Assembly (NCBI GenBank): GCA_027349605.1
Contig: DAIEMM010000105.1
Coordinates: 1 to 6,359 of the forward strand
Origin: Anaeromyxobacteraceae bacterium
Lineage (GTDB): Bacteria; Myxococcota; Myxococcia; Myxococcales; Anaeromyxobacteraceae
Reading direction: 5' to 3'
Length of the DNA: 6,359 nt
Shown here: in pieces, positions 1-6,181 of the stretch
How positions within the stretch are numbered: position 1 is the first letter of the stretch
Layout of the letters: each line of letters opens with the position of its first letter
Position numbers and translations under genes: made by a program
Notes under the pieces: generated by a model
Databases searched by the model: none
The model's input: the letters and a program-made list of their open reading frames with translations, nothing else
What the model was told of the DNA's origin: nothing

Positions 1-458
1 CCGCCTACGCGCCGGGCCCGCACGCGGTGGCCGCCTCCTCGCCCGGGCGCCGCACCGCCACCCGCGACGTCGTCCTGCCCGCCGGCCATTCACTCGCGGT
101 GCATCTCGTGCTCGATCCGGTCCCGGAGCCCGCCGCCGCGACGCCGCTCTCCGCGGAGCCGCCCGAGGCGCCTCTCGAGGCGACCCGTCCCGACCCGGCG
201 CCGCAGCCGGTGGAGCGCAAGAGCTGGCTCGGCCCCGTGATCGCCGGCGGGCTGGGGGTGGTCGCGGCCGGGGCGGGGATCGTGATGGGCCTCCAGGCGA
301 AGAACGCCCAGGACGCGCTGCTCGCCGGCGGCAACGATCGCGCCCAGGCGGACGCGCTGGCCAGCAAGGCGAGGAGCGACGCCACCGCCGCCAACGTGCT
401 CTACGGGGTGGCGGGCGCCGCGGTGCTCACCGGCGGCATCCTCGCCATCGCGTTCTAG
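1..458 (+). CDS. PEGA-like protein with two C-terminal membrane helices (3' end only)
   Basis: Only the C-terminal part is in the window; the frame is open from base 3 with no stop and ends at TAG 456-458. The visible N-terminal stretch (PGPHAV, then a basic patch, then VVLPAG and LAVHLVLDP) looks like the last strands of a PEGA domain, a small beta module of surface or envelope proteins. A Pro/Ala/Glu-rich linker follows (about 140-220). Then come a hydrophobic helix beginning at Trp (about 225-293), an Ala/Asp/Lys-rich hydrophilic spacer, and a second hydrophobic helix that runs to the last residue (about 390-455). This two-helix ending, with the second helix starting near ANVLYGVAGA, recurs in myxobacterial PEGA or TPR proteins as I know them. 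It suggests an inner-membrane anchor. The function is unknown. The GTG at 27 is probably internal, because the PEGA-like sequence continues upstream of it. Confidence 0.72.
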   Translation, partial: AYAPGPHAVAASSPGRRTATRDVVLPAGHSLAVHLVLDPVPEPAAATPLSAEPPEAPLEATRPDPAPQPVERKSWLGPVIAGGLGVVAAGAGIVMGLQAKNAQDALLAGGNDRAQADALASKARSDATAANVLYGVAGAAVLTGGILAIAF

Positions 459-459
459 C

Positions 460-1515
460 CTACTCGCCGGCCTCGTCGAGGTCGGCGCCCGTCTTGGTGA
501 GCTCCCCCATCACCACCGTGGCGTAGGATCCCCGCGGCAGGTCGAAGCTGGCCCGGTAGCCTCCCTCGACCTCCTCCAGGGACACCGCCACCGGGATGCG
601 GGCGGCGCGCCGCGTCACCTCGGTCTCGCCGCCGCCCCGGACCAGGTCGGCTGCGGAGAGGCCGTCCTGGGCCAGGACCCGCGCCTCGCGCTCGCCCGCC
701 TCGCCCGCCAGGGGCGCGAGCGCGTGGCCGAACATGGGGCCGGCCGGGGAGATCTCGAAGCGCTCGACGCGCGGCTGGTCGGCGGCGGGGTCCTCGCAGG
801 TGAAGGTGCCGCCGGAGTCGAGCTTCTTCATGGCGTCGCCGGCCAGGGCACGGGCGAAGAGGCCGTCCGCCATGCGCTCGGCGAGCCAGCGGTTGAAGAG
901 GAGCGACTGCCAGGAGGAGAGGACGAGCCGGCGCAGGAACCGGTCGCGGGAGGCGCGGCGCGCCTCGGGGTCGGAGCTGCCGCTCAGGATCGCGCGTCCG
1001 AGCTCCGCGTTCCTGCCCCCGGCGCCGAAGCGCTGGGCGCCGAAGAAGTTGGGGAGGCCTCGCGCGGCGAGGGCCACGGCGGCGGCCCGCGCGCGGCCCA
1101 GGTCTCCCCCCCGCACCACGATGGCGAAGCGGTTCCCGCGCGAGTGCCCGGTGCGCAGCTTGTTGCCGTGCCGCGAGGCCAGGACCACGCGCCAGCCCTC
1201 GCCGGAGAGAGCGGCCGGGTCGGGGGTCTTCGCGACCGGGAAGGAGAGCCACTGGACCGTCACCGCGTGCCGGTCCTTCAGGCCGGCCACGCCCACGTCG
1301 CGCTCGGCGACGCCGAGCTGCCGCGCCATCTCGCGCACCACGTCGCGGGTGGTGCGCCCCCGCTTCTCAATCCGAAGGTAGAGGTGGGGGCCCTCGCCGC
1401 AGGGCGCGTAGGCGGGGATCTCGTCGACCCGGAAGTCCTCCGGCGACCCCTTCAGGGTGCCCCCGGAGCCGGGGAGGTCGGCGGTGACGTAGGGCAGCGG
1501 CGCCACGGCGGTCAC
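460..1515 (-). CDS. truD: tRNA pseudouridine(13) synthase TruD
   Basis: TruD isomerises uridine 13 in the D-arm of certain tRNAs (tRNA-Glu in E. coli) to pseudouridine, in the cytoplasm. The product is 351 residues, close to E. coli TruD (about 349). Family landmarks appear in order: KGSPEDFRVDEIP at 22-34, HLYLRIEKRGRTT at 44-56, GLKDRHAVT at 78-86 with the catalytic Asp at 81, NFFGAQRFG at 156-164, the inserted TRUD domain with GPMFGH near 259-264, and a C-terminal LPRGSYATVV at 326-335. The start chosen is GTG at 1515. It overlaps the TGA of the upstream DUF4388 gene as GTGA, there is no Shine-Dalgarno sequence before it, and the family's first conserved block begins soon after. Translation is therefore probably coupled to the upstream gene. 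The same frame stays open far upstream, inside the DUF4388 gene, but that part has no TruD similarity. truD is the last gene of a minus-strand operon, and its TAG lies one base from the stop of the convergent gene. Confidence 0.96.
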   Translation of the reverse strand: MTAVAPLPYVTADLPGSGGTLKGSPEDFRVDEIPAYAPCGEGPHLYLRIEKRGRTTRDVVREMARQLGVAERDVGVAGLKDRHAVTVQWLSFPVAKTPDPAALSGEGWRVVLASRHGNKLRTGHSRGNRFAIVVRGGDLGRARAAAVALAARGLPNFFGAQRFGAGGRNAELGRAILSGSSDPEARRASRDRFLRRLVLSSWQSLLFNRWLAERMADGLFARALAGDAMKKLDSGGTFTCEDPAADQPRVERFEISPAGPMFGHALAPLAGEAGEREARVLAQDGLSAADLVRGGGETEVTRRAARIPVAVSLEEVEGGYRASFDLPRGSYATVVMGELTKTGADLDEAGE

Positions 1516-2735
1516 GGCGCGGCCACCGCCGACTCGATCTCCTCCAGCCTCCGCTTCACCGACTGCGAGATGGCCTCGTCGGCGTCGCGGGGGAGCCGCT
1601 CGCCGGCCTGGAACAGGTAGAAGAACATGAGCTCCCGCAGGGCGGCCAGGAGGATGCGGGACCGGTCCCCGCGGGGGTCGAGCTTCGCGGCCTCGGGGTC
1701 GGCCAGCGCGGCCAGCGCCACCAGCATGCGGTCCTCGTCGAGGGAACCGTCGGTCTCGGGGACGACGCCGCGCCAGAGCGGGGAGAAGCGGGAGAAGGGG
1801 TCGGCCAGGAACGCGCCCGCGTCGGCGAGCATGCTCTCGGTGGGGCCGTGCGACCCCACCGCCCGGACCACCTCCCGGAAGACCTCGTTCATCCCGGCCA
1901 GCACCGCCCGGGACCGGTCGGCGGTCGCCGCGCGTCCGGGGCTCTCGCTGGTGGCCTCGATGAACCCGGCCTCGGCGAGCCGGTAGAGGATCTTGGTGGC
2001 GTCGAACTCGGACAGGTGGGCCTCGCGGGCCACGTCGAGCACCCTGCGCCGCCCGTCCACGAGCGCGAGGAGCCGCTCCTCCTCCGCCTCCAGCGCCACC
2101 GCCTCGCGCGGCTCCTTCCGGCGCAGGAAGACCTCGCCTCCCGGGATGCGCCCTCGGAAGTGCTCCATCTCGTCGATGCGGCGGACCGCGTCCATGAGCA
2201 CGGCCTGGGTGTCGAGCGAGAGGGCCGGACCGTCCGGCTCGTCCTCCCCCTGCACCAGGTAGAAGACCCCGTCGCGCGCCGTGAGCACGGCGTGGAAGAT
2301 GGCCGTCACCTGCTCGCGGGCCACGCGCCAGCGCTCGCTCACCGGGAGCGCCCCGTCGCCCGGGAAGCCCAGCCGGGCGGCCACCTCGGAGGTCCGCTCT
2401 CCGCGCACCTCGGAGGCCGAGCCGCACACGCGCCCGTCGCGGAAGGAGACCGAGCGGGAGCCGCTCCCGGCCAGCACGGTGAGGGTACCCGCCATGCGGG
2501 CCTGGTGGACGAAGCCCAGGAAGTCCCCGAGCGGGAAGGCGGCCAGGTCGCCGGCCAGCGTGGCGCCGGGCGCCGGAGTGGGCCCGCCGAAGGCCGGGAC
2601 GCGCACCGCGAGCAGGAGATCGGGAGCCGAGGGGAGCAGCTCGAAGGTGCCTGCCCGGTCGGCCAGCTCGCGCCGGACGTCGTCGGCCCGGGTGGCCACC
2701 CGTCCGTGGGCGTCGATGAGGAGGAAGCGGCGCAT
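1512..2735 (-). CDS. DUF4388 (PATAN-like) domain protein with a winged-helix-like segment
   Basis: A 407-residue soluble protein without signal peptide or membrane helix. Residues 1-50 begin MRRFLLIDAHGRV and resemble a degenerate receiver-like or small alpha/beta lead-in. Residues 60-125 (LAGDLAAFPLGDFL, then ARMAGTLTV, FRDGRVCGSAS and a Glu/Arg-rich helix) match the pattern of DUF4388/PATAN domains, which are common in myxobacterial signalling and gliding-related proteins. A helical region follows, with ARDGVFYLVQGE at about 153-164. Residues 221-260 (LLALVDGRRRVLDVAREA, then KILYRLAEAGFIE) look like a winged-helix or DprA-C-like fold. The C-terminus is helical. The molecular function is not known; a regulatory or scaffold role is an inference. 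The ATG at 2735 lies 13 bases after the stop of the DsbA-like gene, and no good Shine-Dalgarno sequence is visible. The TGA overlaps the truD start. The same operon placement does not by itself link it to tRNA modification. Confidence 0.85.
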   Translation of the reverse strand: MRRFLLIDAHGRVATRADDVRRELADRAGTFELLPSAPDLLLAVRVPAFGGPTPAPGATLAGDLAAFPLGDFLGFVHQARMAGTLTVLAGSGSRSVSFRDGRVCGSASEVRGERTSEVAARLGFPGDGALPVSERWRVAREQVTAIFHAVLTARDGVFYLVQGEDEPDGPALSLDTQAVLMDAVRRIDEMEHFRGRIPGGEVFLRRKEPREAVALEAEEERLLALVDGRRRVLDVAREAHLSEFDATKILYRLAEAGFIEATSESPGRAATADRSRAVLAGMNEVFREVVRAVGSHGPTESMLADAGAFLADPFSRFSPLWRGVVPETDGSLDEDRMLVALAALADPEAAKLDPRGDRSRILLAALRELMFFYLFQAGERLPRDADEAISQSVKRRLEEIESAVAAP

Positions 2736-2748
2736 CGGCGGTGGTTCG

Positions 2749-3621
2749 CTAGTCCTTCCAGCCGTTCTTCATCCACTGCTCCTCGTCCTCGAGGATGAAC
2801 TCGAGCACGGTGTCGGAGTAGTCCGGGATGACGTGGCGCCGCCCGTTCACGAACAGCGTGGGGGTGCCGATCACGCCGGCTCGCCGCCCCGAGACGAGGC
2901 CGGACTGCACCCGGTCGCGGTACTTCCGCTCGGCGAGCGCCTTGCGCAGCGACTCGCCGTCCTTGCCCAGCCGGTCGGCCAGCGCCACCAGCGACTCGGT
3001 GTCGAGCGCCTTGGGGTCGTCGAACAGGGCGTCGTGGAAGGGCCAGAAGATGCCCTGGTCGCGGGCCCACTCGGCGGCCTCGGCGGCGGGCTCGGCGTGG
3101 GGGTGCCCGGGGATGGGGAAGGGGCGGAAGACGAGCTTCACCCGGCCCGGGTGCTGCTTCACGAAGGCCTCGAGCTTGGGACGGAGCTGCTGGCAGAACG
3201 GGCACTCGAAGTCGGCGAACTCGAGGAACGTGACCGGCGCCCGGGGATCCCCGAGCGGCGTTCCCAGCGCGAGGATCTCGAACTGCCCCCGCTTGGCCGA
3301 GTCGAAGGAGGCGTAGTACTCGGTCAGGGTCTTCAGGATCTCGTTGGCCGAGAGCCCCATGCCCGCCAGCCGCGCCGCCAGCGCCGCCATCCGCGGGGCG
3401 TGGCTGCACTGCTTGTGCTCGGTGAGACAGCCGAGCAGGGTGTGGGGACACCCGCAGTAGCAGAGCTCGTCGGCGAGCACCCTGGCCAGCACGTCCTTCT
3501 GCGCCGGCGTGAGGGTGGAGACGCCCACCGTGTCGGGGATGCGGGCCCAGTCGATGGCCGGTGGAGGGGCGGGAGGAGCCGAGAGAAGCAGGGAGAGCGC
3601 GAGGGGCAGTGCGAGGGTCAT
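2749..3621 (-). CDS. Secreted DsbA-family thiol oxidoreductase with a CcmH-like cysteine-rich N-terminal domain
   Basis: A 290-residue exported protein. Residues 1-14 form a short hydrophobic signal segment, unusually without a basic n-region, followed by an Ala/Pro stretch (15-22). Residues 50-105 hold five cysteines (54, 56, 58, 65, 72) in ELCYCGCPH, LLGC and QCSHA. The helix MAALAARLAGMGLSANEIL and then TEYYASF follow. This resembles the three-helix CcmH fold (Cys motif, helix, G-x-S-x-x-E-I-L, aromatic YG-type end). Residues 112-290 are a DsbA/thioredoxin-like domain of the DSBA or Thioredoxin_4 type: FADFECPFCQQLRP with the redox pair C140/C143, FRPFPI, and the cis-proline loop GTPTLFVNG at 252-260. 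It probably makes or rearranges disulfides in the periplasm. What the N-terminal cysteines do (second redox centre or metal site) is open. There is no lipobox. It is the first gene of the minus-strand operon. No earlier ATG or GTG appears in the open upstream frame, so the ATG at 3621 is taken as the start. Confidence 0.9.
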   Translation of the reverse strand: MTLALPLALSLLLSAPPAPPPAIDWARIPDTVGVSTLTPAQKDVLARVLADELCYCGCPHTLLGCLTEHKQCSHAPRMAALAARLAGMGLSANEILKTLTEYYASFDSAKRGQFEILALGTPLGDPRAPVTFLEFADFECPFCQQLRPKLEAFVKQHPGRVKLVFRPFPIPGHPHAEPAAEAAEWARDQGIFWPFHDALFDDPKALDTESLVALADRLGKDGESLRKALAERKYRDRVQSGLVSGRRAGVIGTPTLFVNGRRHVIPDYSDTVLEFILEDEEQWMKNGWKD

Positions 3622-3680
3622 CGGATTCCGGGCGGTGAGGGAAAGCGGGAGTCTAACACCGGGGTTATGTAGCGCAGCGG
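3622..3680. promoter_or_regulatory. Divergent intergenic region (presumed promoters, none resolved)
   Basis: This 59-bp gap lies between the starts of the DsbA-like gene (minus) and the radical SAM gene (plus), so promoters for both directions should lie in or near it. It contains the most AT-containing patch nearby (GTCTAACACC to GGTTATGTAG, about 3651-3672). I could not find a convincing -35/-10 pair on either strand, and neither gene has a clear Shine-Dalgarno sequence. A divergent promoter is inferred from gene layout only. Confidence 0.3.
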
Positions 3681-5309
3681 ATGACGCAACCAGGAGTCGA
3701 GAGCGGAGCGATCCGGAAGGACCCAGGGGGTCGCCTGGGCGTGGCGCTCGTGTACCCGAACGCCTGGCGCCTGGGAATGGCCAACCTGGGGTTCCACGCG
3801 GTCTACCGCATCGCCAACGCCGAGAGCGACGTCCTCTGCGAGCGGGCCTTCCTCCCGGAGGAGCCCGGGCAGGAGCCCCGTACCGTCGAATCCGGACGGC
3901 CGCTGCGCGACTTCGACGTGATCGCCTTCTCGCTCTCCTTCGAGGACGACTACGTCCACGTCCTCGACGTCCTGCGCCGGGCCGGGATCCCCCTCCGCTC
4001 CGCCGACCGGGACGAGCGCTACCCGCTCGTGGTGGCGGGCGGCATCGCCGTCCAGATCAACCCGGAGCCGCTGGCCCCGTTCTTCGACCTCTTCCTGGTC
4101 GGGGAGGGGGAGGAGCTCCTGCCCGCGTTCTTCGGCGCCATGCGCCGGCCGGAGGCGCGGGCCGGGCGCGCCGCGGCGCTGCGTTCGCTGGCCAGGCTCC
4201 CCGGGAGCTACGTGCCCTCGCTCTACGACGTGGCGTACTCGGACACCCGCGACGCCGGGGGCCAGTGGGTGACCCGCTTCGAGCCCCGGGACGGGGCTTC
4301 ACCAATCGTGAAGCGGCTCTACGTGGCCGACCTCGGGGACGTCTCCACCAGCCGGGTCGTCGACACCCCGGGCGCCCAGTTCGGCGACCTCTTCCTCACC
4401 GAGGTGGCGCGCGGCTGCCTGTGGGGCTGCCGCTTCTGCGCCGCCGGCTTCGTGCAGCGTCCCTACCGCGAGGTGGACCTCGAGGTCCTGCGCGGCGAGG
4501 TGAGGAAGGGCATCGCGAAGGGGCTGCGCATCGGGCTCGTCGGCCCCGACACCAGCGACTACACCGGCCTCGACCCCCTCACCTGCTTCATCGGCGAGGA
4601 GGGCGGCACCTTCAGCCCCTCGTCGCTCCGGGTCGACGCCATCACCCCGGAGCTGGCCGGACGCATGGCCGCGGGGGGCGAGCGGTCCATCACCCTCGCG
4701 CCCCAGGCCGGGACCGCCCGCATGCGCCGGGTGGTGAACAAGGACTTCTCCGACGACCGGATCGTCGAGGCGGCGGAGGCCGCGCTCTCGAAGGGCATGC
4801 GTCACGTGAAGCTCTACTTCATGTGCGGGCTGCCCACCGAGACCGACGCCGACGTCGAGGGCATGGCCGTCATCGCGCTGCGCATCCGCGACGAGGTCAT
4901 GAAGCCGCGGGCCAAGGTCACCGGCCGCATGGGTCGCATCACGCTGTCGGTGAACCCGTTCGTCCCCAAGCCCTGGACCCCGTTCCAGTGGGCGCCCATG
5001 CACGACGCCGCCTGCCTGGCCGGGAAGCGGCGCATCCTCGAGAGGCGGCTCCGCCCCCAGGGCATCGAGGTGGAGTTCCTCAGCCCGCGCGAGACCTACG
5101 TGCAGACGCTCCTCTCCCGCGGCGACCGGCGCGTGGCCGACCTGCTCGAGCGGGCGCTCCTCGAGACCGGCGGCAGCGTCCAGCGCGCGCTCGCGGGCTG
5201 GCCCCACGACCCGGAGTTCTTCGTCACGCGGGAGGTGGGGCAGGACGAGCGGCTCCCCTGGGACTTCCTCGACCACGGCCTCGAGAAGGCCTTCCTCTCC
5301 CGCGAGTAA
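3681..5309 (+). CDS. B12-binding-like/radical SAM protein (TIGR03960-like), apparently truncated at the C-terminus
   Basis: A 542-residue cytoplasmic radical SAM protein. Residues 19-150 form the N-terminal B12-binding-like region typical of this subgroup: VALVYPNAWRLGMANLGF, IAFSLSFEDD, and GGIAVQINPEPLAPFFD leading to LVGEGEE. The classic cobalamin DxHxxG ligand motif is not visible. Residues 236-430 are the radical SAM barrel: ARGCLWGCRFCAAG with the 4Fe-4S cysteines C246, C250 and C253, then GLVGPDTSDY, SLRVDAITPEL, LAPQAGTARMRR (341-350), VKLYFMCGLPTET (376-388) and SVNPFVPKPWTPFQW (423-437). The substrate is unknown. The family is often encoded beside or fused to a DUF2344 radical-SAM-linked protein, which is absent here. 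The ATG at 3681 is the first start after the in-frame stop at 3654-3656. The ending LPWDFLDHGLEKAFLSRE stops just where relatives, as I recall them, continue into a cysteine-rich tail. That tail is present in frame beyond the TAA (see 5310-5438). Confidence 0.9.
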   Translation: MTQPGVESGAIRKDPGGRLGVALVYPNAWRLGMANLGFHAVYRIANAESDVLCERAFLPEEPGQEPRTVESGRPLRDFDVIAFSLSFEDDYVHVLDVLRRAGIPLRSADRDERYPLVVAGGIAVQINPEPLAPFFDLFLVGEGEELLPAFFGAMRRPEARAGRAAALRSLARLPGSYVPSLYDVAYSDTRDAGGQWVTRFEPRDGASPIVKRLYVADLGDVSTSRVVDTPGAQFGDLFLTEVARGCLWGCRFCAAGFVQRPYREVDLEVLRGEVRKGIAKGLRIGLVGPDTSDYTGLDPLTCFIGEEGGTFSPSSLRVDAITPELAGRMAAGGERSITLAPQAGTARMRRVVNKDFSDDRIVEAAEAALSKGMRHVKLYFMCGLPTETDADVEGMAVIALRIRDEVMKPRAKVTGRMGRITLSVNPFVPKPWTPFQWAPMHDAACLAGKRRILERRLRPQGIEVEFLSPRETYVQTLLSRGDRRVADLLERALLETGGSVQRALAGWPHDPEFFVTREVGQDERLPWDFLDHGLEKAFLSRE

Positions 5310-5438
5310 CGGCGCGGGGTGGGCGCCCGCATCACCCCGAAGTGCAACCTCGCGAGCTGCCGGGCCTGCGGGCTCGACTGCGCCGACCACCCCGAGCTGC
5401 GCCTGCCCGGGCCGGCTGCCCGGGTTCCCGTTCCATGA
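5307..5438 (+). pseudogene. In-frame Cys-rich 3' extension of the radical SAM gene, cut off by TAA
   Basis: After TAA 5307-5309 the same frame is open for 42 codons to TGA 5436-5438. The first 34 of these codons all end in G or C, as in the gene itself. They encode R-R-G-V-G-A-R-I-T-P-K and then a cluster with cysteine codons at 5343, 5358, 5367 and 5379 (C-x4-C-x2-C-x3-C, including CRACG), followed by ADHPELRLP. From memory, members of the TIGR03960-like group end in a comparable TP-x-C...C-x-x-CG-x-C tail. The TGA overlaps the tadA ATG as ATGA, the usual coupled junction. All this suggests the gene originally ended at 5438 with 585 residues, and that codon 543 was sense (TAC or TAT, Tyr) before becoming TAA. 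A sequencing error is equally possible. An independent 39-codon gene from GTG 5319 is less likely, as it has no ribosome binding site. Confidence 0.65.
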
Positions 5439-5959
5439 GCGAGACCCATCCGTTCGACGCCGCCATGCGGGAGGCCCTCGCGCTGGCCGCCGGGGCCGCC
5501 GCCGCGGGCGAGGTCCCGGTGGGAGCGGTGGCCGTGCACGGCGGCGAGGTGGTGGGGCGGGGGCGCAACCGGCGCGAGGAGGACCGCGACCCCTGCGCCC
5601 ACGCCGAGCTGCTCGCCCTCCGGGAGGCCGCGCGCACGCTGGGGCGCTGGCGCCTCACCGGCGTCACGCTGGTCGTCACCCTCGAGCCCTGCGCCATGTG
5701 CGCCGGCGCGCTGGTCCTGGCCCGGGTGGACCGGCTGGTCTACGGCGCGCCTGACCCGAAGGCGGGAGCGGTGGGGTCGCTCATGGACCTCTCCTCCGAC
5801 CCGCGGCTGAACCACCGGTTCCCGGTCGAGCGGGGGCTCCGGGCGGACGAATGCGCGGAGCAGCTGCGGGCCTTCTTCCGGTCCCGGCGGGCAACTTCCG
5901 GTGCCGCCGGGGAAAATTCCGGTTCCTCCGCCCTTGGCTCGGGAGGGGAAATCGGTTAG
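5435..5959 (+). CDS. tadA: tRNA-specific adenosine deaminase TadA
   Basis: TadA deaminates adenosine 34 to inosine in the anticodon of tRNA-Arg(ACG), which lets one tRNA read CGU, CGC and CGA. It is usually essential. The 174-residue product has the cytidine-deaminase-like fold: AAAGEVPVGAVAV (22-34), the zinc/proton-shuttle motif HAE at 56-58 (H56 ligand, E58 catalytic), the second zinc motif PCAMC at 85-89 (C86, C89), and VYGAPDPKAGAVGSL (102-116). Homologues usually end soon after the AFFRSRR helix (146-152). The last 22 or so residues here are Ser/Gly-rich and look non-conserved. The ATG at 5435 overlaps TGA 5436-5438 of the extended radical SAM frame (ATGA), and no Shine-Dalgarno sequence precedes it, so translation probably relied on coupling. 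The frame is also open far upstream inside the radical SAM gene, but as a high-GC shadow without TadA similarity. Confidence 0.96.
   Translation: MSETHPFDAAMREALALAAGAAAAGEVPVGAVAVHGGEVVGRGRNRREEDRDPCAHAELLALREAARTLGRWRLTGVTLVVTLEPCAMCAGALVLARVDRLVYGAPDPKAGAVGSLMDLSSDPRLNHRFPVERGLRADECAEQLRAFFRSRRATSGAAGENSGSSALGSGGEIG
5876..5923 (+). repeat. Three TTCCGGT repeats at the 3' end of tadA
   Basis: TTCCGGT occurs at 5876-5882, 5896-5902 and 5917-5923, spaced 20 and 21 bases apart. GC-rich runs (CCCGGCGGG, GCCGCCGGGG) separate the copies. They fall in the non-conserved Ser/Gly-rich tail of TadA. Copies two and three share a reading frame and copy one does not. This could be tandem slippage, or the helical-turn spacing of a protein-binding site in front of the tRNA genes; the sequence alone does not decide. 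Confidence 0.5.
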
Positions 5960-5961
5960 AT
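5934..5961 (+). promoter_or_regulatory. Possible promoter for the tRNA-Ser/SRP RNA cluster
   Basis: TTGGCT (5934-5939) and TTAGAT (5956-5961), separated by 16 bases, form a weak sigma70-like pair. It would start transcription near 5968, directly before the first tRNA at 5970. The GC-rich stretch after the -10 (CCGCCCGCGG) resembles the discriminator of stringently controlled stable-RNA promoters. The match is poor (about three of six at the -10), and cotranscription from tadA is an alternative. Confidence 0.25.
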
Positions 5962-5969
5962 CCGCCCGC

Positions 5970-6057
5970 GGAGAGCTGGCCGAGCTGGTCGAAGGCGCCT
6001 GATTCGAAATCAGGTGTACCGGTAACGGTACCGTGGGTTCGAATCCCACGCTCTCCG
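5970..6057 (+). tRNA. tRNA-Ser(CGA)
   Basis: An 88-base class II tRNA. The acceptor stem GGAGAGC (5970-5976) pairs with GCTCTCC (6050-6056), with discriminator G at 6057, as expected for serine. The anticodon stem CCTGA/TCAGG (5998-6002/6010-6014) encloses a loop with anticodon CGA at 6005-6007, reading UCG. The long variable arm GTACCG/CGGTAC is typical of tRNA-Ser. The T-arm is GTGGG-TTCGAAT-CCCAC (6033-6049). The 3' CCA is not encoded (CAT follows), so CCA must be added by nucleotidyltransferase. It lies ten bases after the tadA stop and may be cotranscribed with the next tRNA and the SRP RNA. Confidence 0.97.
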
Positions 6058-6080
6058 CATCGAATTCGGTTAATCGTACT

Positions 6081-6173
6081 GGAGAGGTGACCGAGCGGCC
6101 GAAGGTGAACGACTGGAAATCGTTTGTCCGCCCAAAAGGTGGACCGTGGGTTCAAATCCCACCCTCTCCGCCA
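6081..6173 (+). tRNA. tRNA-Ser(GGA)
   Basis: A second class II serine tRNA, 23 bases after the first. The acceptor stem GGAGAGG (6081-6087) pairs with CCTCTCC (6163-6169), with discriminator G at 6170 and an encoded CCA at 6171-6173. The anticodon stem AACGA/TCGTT (6108-6112/6120-6124) holds anticodon GGA at 6115-6117, reading UCC and UCU. The variable arm is a 7-bp stem, GTCCGCC/GGTGGAC. The T-arm is GTGGG-TTCAAAT-CCCAC. It differs from its neighbour in the anticodon arm, variable arm and acceptor end, so this is a pair of isoacceptors and not a recent duplication. Only eight bases separate it from the SRP RNA. Confidence 0.97.
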
Positions 6174-6181
6174 GTCGAGAA

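Noticed and set aside
460..2427. 655-codon open frame that would extend TruD by about 300 residues
   Set aside because: The extension lies in the wrong frame of the DUF4388 gene and is Gly/Arg-rich without similarity. The GTGA overlap at 1512-1515 marks the true start.
2281..3672. 463-codon plus-strand frame opposite the DUF4388 and DsbA-like genes
   Set aside because: It is antisense to two well-supported genes, has low-complexity composition and no recognisable motif.
5307..5309. Recoding of the radical SAM stop as selenocysteine or pyrrolysine
   Set aside because: The codon is TAA; selenocysteine uses TGA and pyrrolysine TAG. No recoding element is seen, and mutation or sequencing error is simpler.
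5319..5438. Independent 39-codon Cys-rich small protein starting at GTG 5319
   Set aside because: No ribosome binding site is present, and the sequence continues the radical SAM frame exactly. It is better read as that gene's lost tail.
3509..5959. Single 816-codon open frame covering the radical SAM region and tadA
   Set aside because: Only the part from 5435 has TadA similarity. The rest is an Arg/Pro-rich shadow of the radical SAM gene caused by high GC.
5096..6155. Minus-strand open frames over tadA and the tRNA genes (for example one starting MGFEPTVPLP)
   Set aside because: This is the well-known false protein made by translating tRNA-Ser genes antisense; the tRNAs are certain.
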